DNA of 64,000 nt from Imbricaverruca yamaguchii. Lineage: Eukaryota > Arthropoda > Thecostraca > Neoverrucidae. The stretch is from contig JAOTOL010001372.1 in NCBI GenBank assembly GCA_034440575.1, positions 137,501 to 201,500 of the forward strand, read 5' to 3'. This document shows, in pieces, positions 59,776-64,000 of this stretch. The position numbers were made by a program, and so were the translations under genes. Below the pieces are notes generated by a model, which saw only the letters and a program-made list of their open reading frames with translations, did not search any database and was not told the origin of the DNA. Position 1 is the stretch's first letter, and each line of letters opens with the position of its first letter.

Positions 59776-60255
59776 CGCTATTGTCGCTGCAATTGTTGCC
59801 ACCGCCATTGCCGTCACTGCTATTTTTCTGGCCAACCTCGAATAGTTCGTTTAGCTCTGCAGATAGAATAATCATCTGAGTCCTAAATGTCTGGTCTTCA
59901 TCCTACTTGGACACCAGTGCCATCTGTTCAATTTTCATGTTACGGCTATTTTCATCAAGTCCCCATGCTTTTTTCAACATTGGCCACGACTGACTTCACT
60001 CATTCCTTACAGAACTGCTGACACGCATTCCAGCAACCAGTCACATAGCTACCCTAAATACGTAGCCCCAGGGTGTGTGTTCTTAGGACGAGGATCTGTG
60101 CAGCGAGTCGTTATGTGAAGAACTACGTGACCTTTCTTTGCATACCAAATGGAAGTCTGGTAGTGGAGTGATCTGACTAACACCAACGATGTCCATACAA
60201 CTGTTGTTTGTTCACTGCTTTTTTCCCGAAAGCGAATAACTGGATGTCACGGGGT
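59776..60255. other. no recognisable feature
   Basis: Unassigned. Confidence 0.4.
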
Positions 60256-60438
60256 GGGGATGCCCGAGTGGTTAGGGCGCTGGGCTCTGGCTACCAAAGG
60301 TCCCGGGTTCGACACTGGCGCCGCTCGGGACATTTCCCGATCCCGCGGCCCACCGGTGAAACAGTGCAGTCGGCGCCATTAGTCGTGAATGTGCATAAAG
60401 TGCGTTGTGAACCACCAAATAAACAATAAACAGCAAAC
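60256..60438 (+). mobile_element. SINE family B (tRNA-like head)
   Basis: GGGGATGCCCGAGTGGTTAG and GGTCCCGGGTTCGACACTGG are A-box and B-box regions of a tRNA-like head. It continues with GGCCCACCGGTGAAACAGTG, GGCGCCATTAG and an ACCACCAAATAAACAATAAA tail. Same family as 31992-32180. An intact acceptor stem is not formed. Confidence 0.75.
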
Positions 60439-60604
60439 AACTCGAGGTCATGTTAATTAACACCATACATGAAGGCAACATTTGTTTTATTTTTACCATG
60501 CTTTCAATTCGGTCCAAAGCCTTCCACGTTGATTGTACACTGCGAATATTTCTGGGTGATAATGTTGATTGGAAATTAGAGATGCATGCGTTGACACAGG
60601 ATAT

Positions 60605-60872
60605 ATTTTACATGCCTCATACATTTACCTGTATCATCATTTTACTTGTATTGTCATTTTGCCTGTGGTTATTTTGTATGTGTGATCCGATAAGTAAAAT
60701 GAGCCGTTATGCTCATTTTACTTATCTAATCATTTTACTTATATGATCATTTTACCTATATGGTCATTTTACATGCAGGATAATTTGTCTGTATATTTTA
60801 CATGTATGGCCATGTTTCCTGTACAGCCACTTGATCTGAATGAGCATTTAACCTGTATGACAATTTTACCTA
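60605..60872. repeat. degenerate ~18-20-bp repeat TCATTTTACTTGTATGA
   Basis: About a dozen imperfect ATGATCATTTTACTTATAT units. Confidence 0.8.
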
Positions 60873-60964
60873 TATGAAACATGTACTCTATGCTTCCCTG
60901 AGTTTTCAGTTTTACTGGCATTTTGATGTGATGCTATTTTCGCCAGATTACGAGCAAATAAGAC

Positions 60965-61165
60965 ACTCACCCTTGGTTACCAAGCATGTTTGGTCCGCGT
61001 AAGAATAAATAAAACAGACTGGCCCTGGGTCAGCAAGCGCATTTGGTCAGCGTATGAATAAATGAAGCTGTCTGACCCTGTGCTACCAGGCGCATTTGGT
61101 CAGCTTATGGGTTGATAAAGCAGACTAGTTCTCGGTTGCCGAGCGCATTTGGTCGGCTTTGCTGT
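60965..61165. repeat. ~57-bp repeat, four units
   Basis: Each unit has GCGCATTTGGTCAGCGTATG, AATAAATAAA-type AT-rich sequence and CAGACTGGCCCTGGGT variants. Confidence 0.85.
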
Positions 61166-61461
61166 CCGACTGACTACATGGTGCCACCGATCGCCAGCAC
61201 GTCCTTAGTTGAGACAGAACGGCAATACAAAATTGCATTGCTGCCCCGAGACGAATCCATTGTACCCAATGCTTATGCTCTCGGTCAGCCAGTGATGATC
61301 CAGGACAGTCAGAGGGGAACATGTCTGGAGATGTCGGCTCTCGGTAACTACAACCAGTCCGTGTATTCGACAATCCCAAGTGCGATAGAGCCACGGGCTA
61401 AGCGCCAGAGTGTAGCTGGGGCTCGTACACATATGTGAGCATCACATTTGAACTCCTGGTA

Positions 61462-61635
61462 TGCGTGGCTAGCGGGCAAGGTCAAAGCTTTGCGTCAGCA
61501 GCTCGGCTCATACCAAGTGTGAGTTCGAATCTCACAACCGACGGCATTTACCGAGTCCACCCGCAACCAATCGGCGTGAGAGGCTGGCGATGCTGTATCC
61601 TAGCGATTGAATGCGTCGTATAATAACCCAATGTT
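61462..61635 (+). mobile_element. SINE family A copy
   Basis: GTGAGTTCGAATCTCACAAC (B-box), GCAACCAATCGGCGTGAGAG, GCTGGCGATGCTGTATCC and GCGTCGTATAATAACCCAAT. Its head differs from the 10606 copy but body and tail agree. Confidence 0.78.
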
Positions 61636-63054
61636 CTTCTTGGTTCATATCAAGCTCGACGTACGGTGGCTTGCGGCATCTCGCAATAGCATCCTTGGAA
61701 TTCCGAAGGTTAAAAATGGTCCCTGAGTTCGAAACCAGTCGGTAAAATCTCCTGGAACTTACGGGTGCAAGATGCACGAAGATGTGCCCGGTGCGACAAC
61801 GTGGTCTGAGAACGTTTCACACACACGATAAGTCTAGCATGCCAGCACATCGGTTGTAGTAAAACCGATATAAAAAACAACCGTTTTAGCAATCCTGTCC
61901 CGGACGTGTTTCCAGAAGTGACGTCATGGCTCGATGTTCGCTGGCCATCTTTCGCTGATCGCGATAAGACTGCTTGATGTTTGATGCATCTGCTTGATGC
62001 ATCTATGCTCTGGCGGCAAGGGTACCGCGGTGCTTGTGCAGCATCACAGCACGTACAGTACCACACGGGGCACGTGCAGTGCTATACAATATGGAGACAA
62101 TTATATACTCGGACTTTCATGCGTTGACTGATAGTAAGAATATGTCGATCATTGTGTCACTTGATTTCACGAGCTGAAGGTGTGAACGGCTGTCTTGTCA
62201 ACATATCCGCAATAACTATCTGGATGTCAAAAAGGCTGTCTATGGGAATTACAGGAAAAGTGCGGCTAGCATGGTATGCAAACTTCGCGGAGATATGTGT
62301 CGCCCTGGATTTCTGACACAAATGAAATGCGTTCCCTGCGGATTTGACGTGTCCCCCTCAATCTCGAACACAAAATGCGCCTTTGTGGATGGTTGAGACA
62401 AACACAGTGGCGTTTGTGACTATAAAAAGGGGAGTTGGAAAAATGTGTTCGGGGACTTGGTCGAGTTTGACACATCACCTCCCACTACATACCACATTAT
62501 TCGGTCATCTGGTGCACCTGGCACGTCGGCTTTGCTGCTTGTCCGCGAGCAGGTCCGTGCACAGCACCCTGCGGCCTCCTCCAACCCTTTAGTCCTTGTT
62601 GGCATTTATCTAGAATATAGTGTTTTCTGCTTTTGACATCGAACTGGGTCTCCTGGCTTCCGTGATAAATAACTAGTCTGCTGTCGTGCATTGAGAAAAC
62701 AAGCTCGTGTGATTAATCTGTCCAATTCCCTGTCGCTTTTCAAACTTTTGAGCATAACCTATTTGGCATAGTGTTTCCAATCCTGCCCTCCTAACCTATA
62801 ATTATACTTACATTACAATTCACATCGCTTTTCAGAGAATCATCGCGGGCGCAAAATGATCTCAGTAGTAGAGGTGCCCTAAAACTCCCCCCAAATAAAA
62901 AAACTAATTAAGAGTAGCATCGTAAGATGTCATCCGCAGTACTCACGTCCTTTGTCCATAGGAGGAGCTCCGCAGTGGTTCTTGCCGCGATGGGTGTATT
63001 GTTAGCAGCGATATGGATCCTTGATGGCGGCGGCCCTGCGGCACTGCCTTCCGG
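61636..63054. other. no gene recognised
   Basis: Short overlapping frames on both strands only. The missing RRP15 exon was looked for here and not found. Confidence 0.5.
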
Positions 63055-63862
63055 AGGGTACTGCATCGGTATTGACTGGTCCGGAGGGTGCTCCGCCGGC
63101 ATTGGTTGGTCCGTAGGGTACTGCCAGTATTGGCTGGTCCGGAGGGTACTGCCGGTATTGGCTGGTCCGGAGGGCACTGCCAGTATTGACTGGTCCGGAG
63201 GGTGCTCCGCCGGCATTGGTTGGTCCGTAGGGTACTGCCAGTATTGGCTGGTCCGGAGGGTACTGCCGGTATTGGCTGGTCCGTAGGGCACTGCCAGTAT
63301 TGGCTGGTCCGGAGGGTACTGCCGGTATTGGCTGGTCCGTAGGGCACTGCCAGTATTGGCTGGTCCGGAGGGTACTGCCGGTATTGGCTGGTCCGGAGGG
63401 TACTGCCAGTATTGGCTGGTCTGGAGGGTACTGCCGGTATTGGCTGGTCCGGAGGGTACTGTCGGTATTGGCTGGTCCGGAGGGCGCTCTGCCGATATTG
63501 GCTTGTTCCGGAGGGCGCTCCGCCGGTATTGGCTTGTTCCGGAGGGCGCTCCGCCGGTATTGGTTGGTCCGGAGGGCGCTCCGCCGGTATTGGCTGGTCC
63601 GGAGGGCGCTCTGCCGATATTGGCCTGTTCCGGAGGGCGCTCCGCCGATATTGGCTGGTCCGGAGGGCGCTCCACCGGTATTGGCTTGTTTCAGAGGGCG
63701 CTCCGCCGGTATTGGCTGGTCTGGAGGGCGCTCCGCCGGTATTGGTTGGTCCGGAGGGCGCTCCGCCGGTATTGGCTGGTCCGGAGGGCGCTCTGCCGAT
63801 ATTGGCCTGTTCCGGAGGGCGCTCTGCCGGCATTGGCTGGTCCGGAGGGCGCTCCGCCGCTA
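63055..63862. repeat. 28/30-bp minisatellite GGTCCGGAGGG
   Basis: Left half mainly 28-base units (GGTCCGGAGGGTACTGCCGG plus TATTGGCT), right half 30-base units (GGTCCGGAGGGCGCTCCGCC plus GGTATTGGCT). Both strands stay open over hundreds of codons because of the 30-base period. Confidence 0.95.
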
Positions 63863-64000
63863 TGTGCGCCGGCGAATACCCTCCTGCTCGCAGCAAGCGC
63901 TCACACGGAGTCGCTCCGGCGGGTGCCATCCTGTCTCAACAGCCGGATGGGACGGCAAATAACGTTTCAAAATGGAAATGCTATAGATGGCATTTCCAAT

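Noticed and set aside
59464..59879. Thr/Val-rich and Asp/Asn/Ser-rich minus frames
   Set aside because: Alternative readings of the 30-bp minisatellite.
60256..60330. Functional tRNA gene
   Set aside because: Same reasons; read as the head of SINE family B.
62908..63962. 328-residue minus and 220-residue plus frames (PANTGGAPSG-like)
   Set aside because: Both strands are open only because of the 28/30-bp tandem repeat.

Overview
The window is a stretch of animal nuclear genome, most likely from an invertebrate and probably an arthropod such as a crustacean. The grounds are three intron-containing metazoan genes, scattered CCTAA/TTAGG strings, CR1-like retrotransposons, tRNA-derived SINEs and very long GA/TA microsatellites. 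The species cannot be named from sequence alone. No bacterial operon, CRISPR array, rRNA gene or convincing functional tRNA was seen.

Three genes can be assembled from exons with matching splice sites and reading phase. (1) A WDR20 orthologue on the + strand (exons 29983-30237, 31800-31973, 33194-34294, 35788-35904), apparently complete at about 548 residues. (2) A B4GAT1 orthologue on the - strand (exons 49065-48928, 39465-39265, 38376-37507), apparently complete at about 402 residues. It is convergent with WDR20 and has a 9.5 kb first intron. (3) The 5' part of an RRP15 orthologue on the + strand (exons 54328-54382, 57445-57767, 59244-59329), which runs off without a visible end. The downstream exons of WDR20 and B4GAT1 are strongly GC- and CpG-rich, whereas both first exons lie in AT-rich DNA. 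The three genes do not form a pathway: WDR20 is a deubiquitinase cofactor, B4GAT1 a Golgi glucuronyltransferase for dystroglycan, and RRP15 a ribosome-biogenesis factor.

The rest is dominated by repeats. 1-3300 is a block of mutually inverted TTAGG-containing repeats. 4.2-8.6 kb holds minisatellites and a long GA tract. 14-17.5 kb holds a CR1-like LINE and a ~280-bp satellite that carries a cleanly inserted TTAA-flanked element. 19.9-27 kb is a CpG-depleted block with decayed LINEs and a second TTAA element. Each WDR20 intron carries minisatellites next to exon borders, including one array that copies the exon 3 splice donor ten times. The first intron of B4GAT1 holds a 50-bp minisatellite, a GA-TA-GA microsatellite and a ~4.14-kb DNA transposon with ~300-bp terminal inverted repeats and a multi-exon coding region. 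47.6-54.5 kb is again CpG-poor with another CR1-like copy. The last 10 kb has RRP15 exons, SINEs, several tandem arrays and a terminal 28/30-bp minisatellite.

At least eleven short retroposons share one 3' tail domain despite different heads, and three have exact 11-15 bp target-site duplications. Long open frames inside the tandem arrays and antisense to the GC-rich exons were judged not to be genes.
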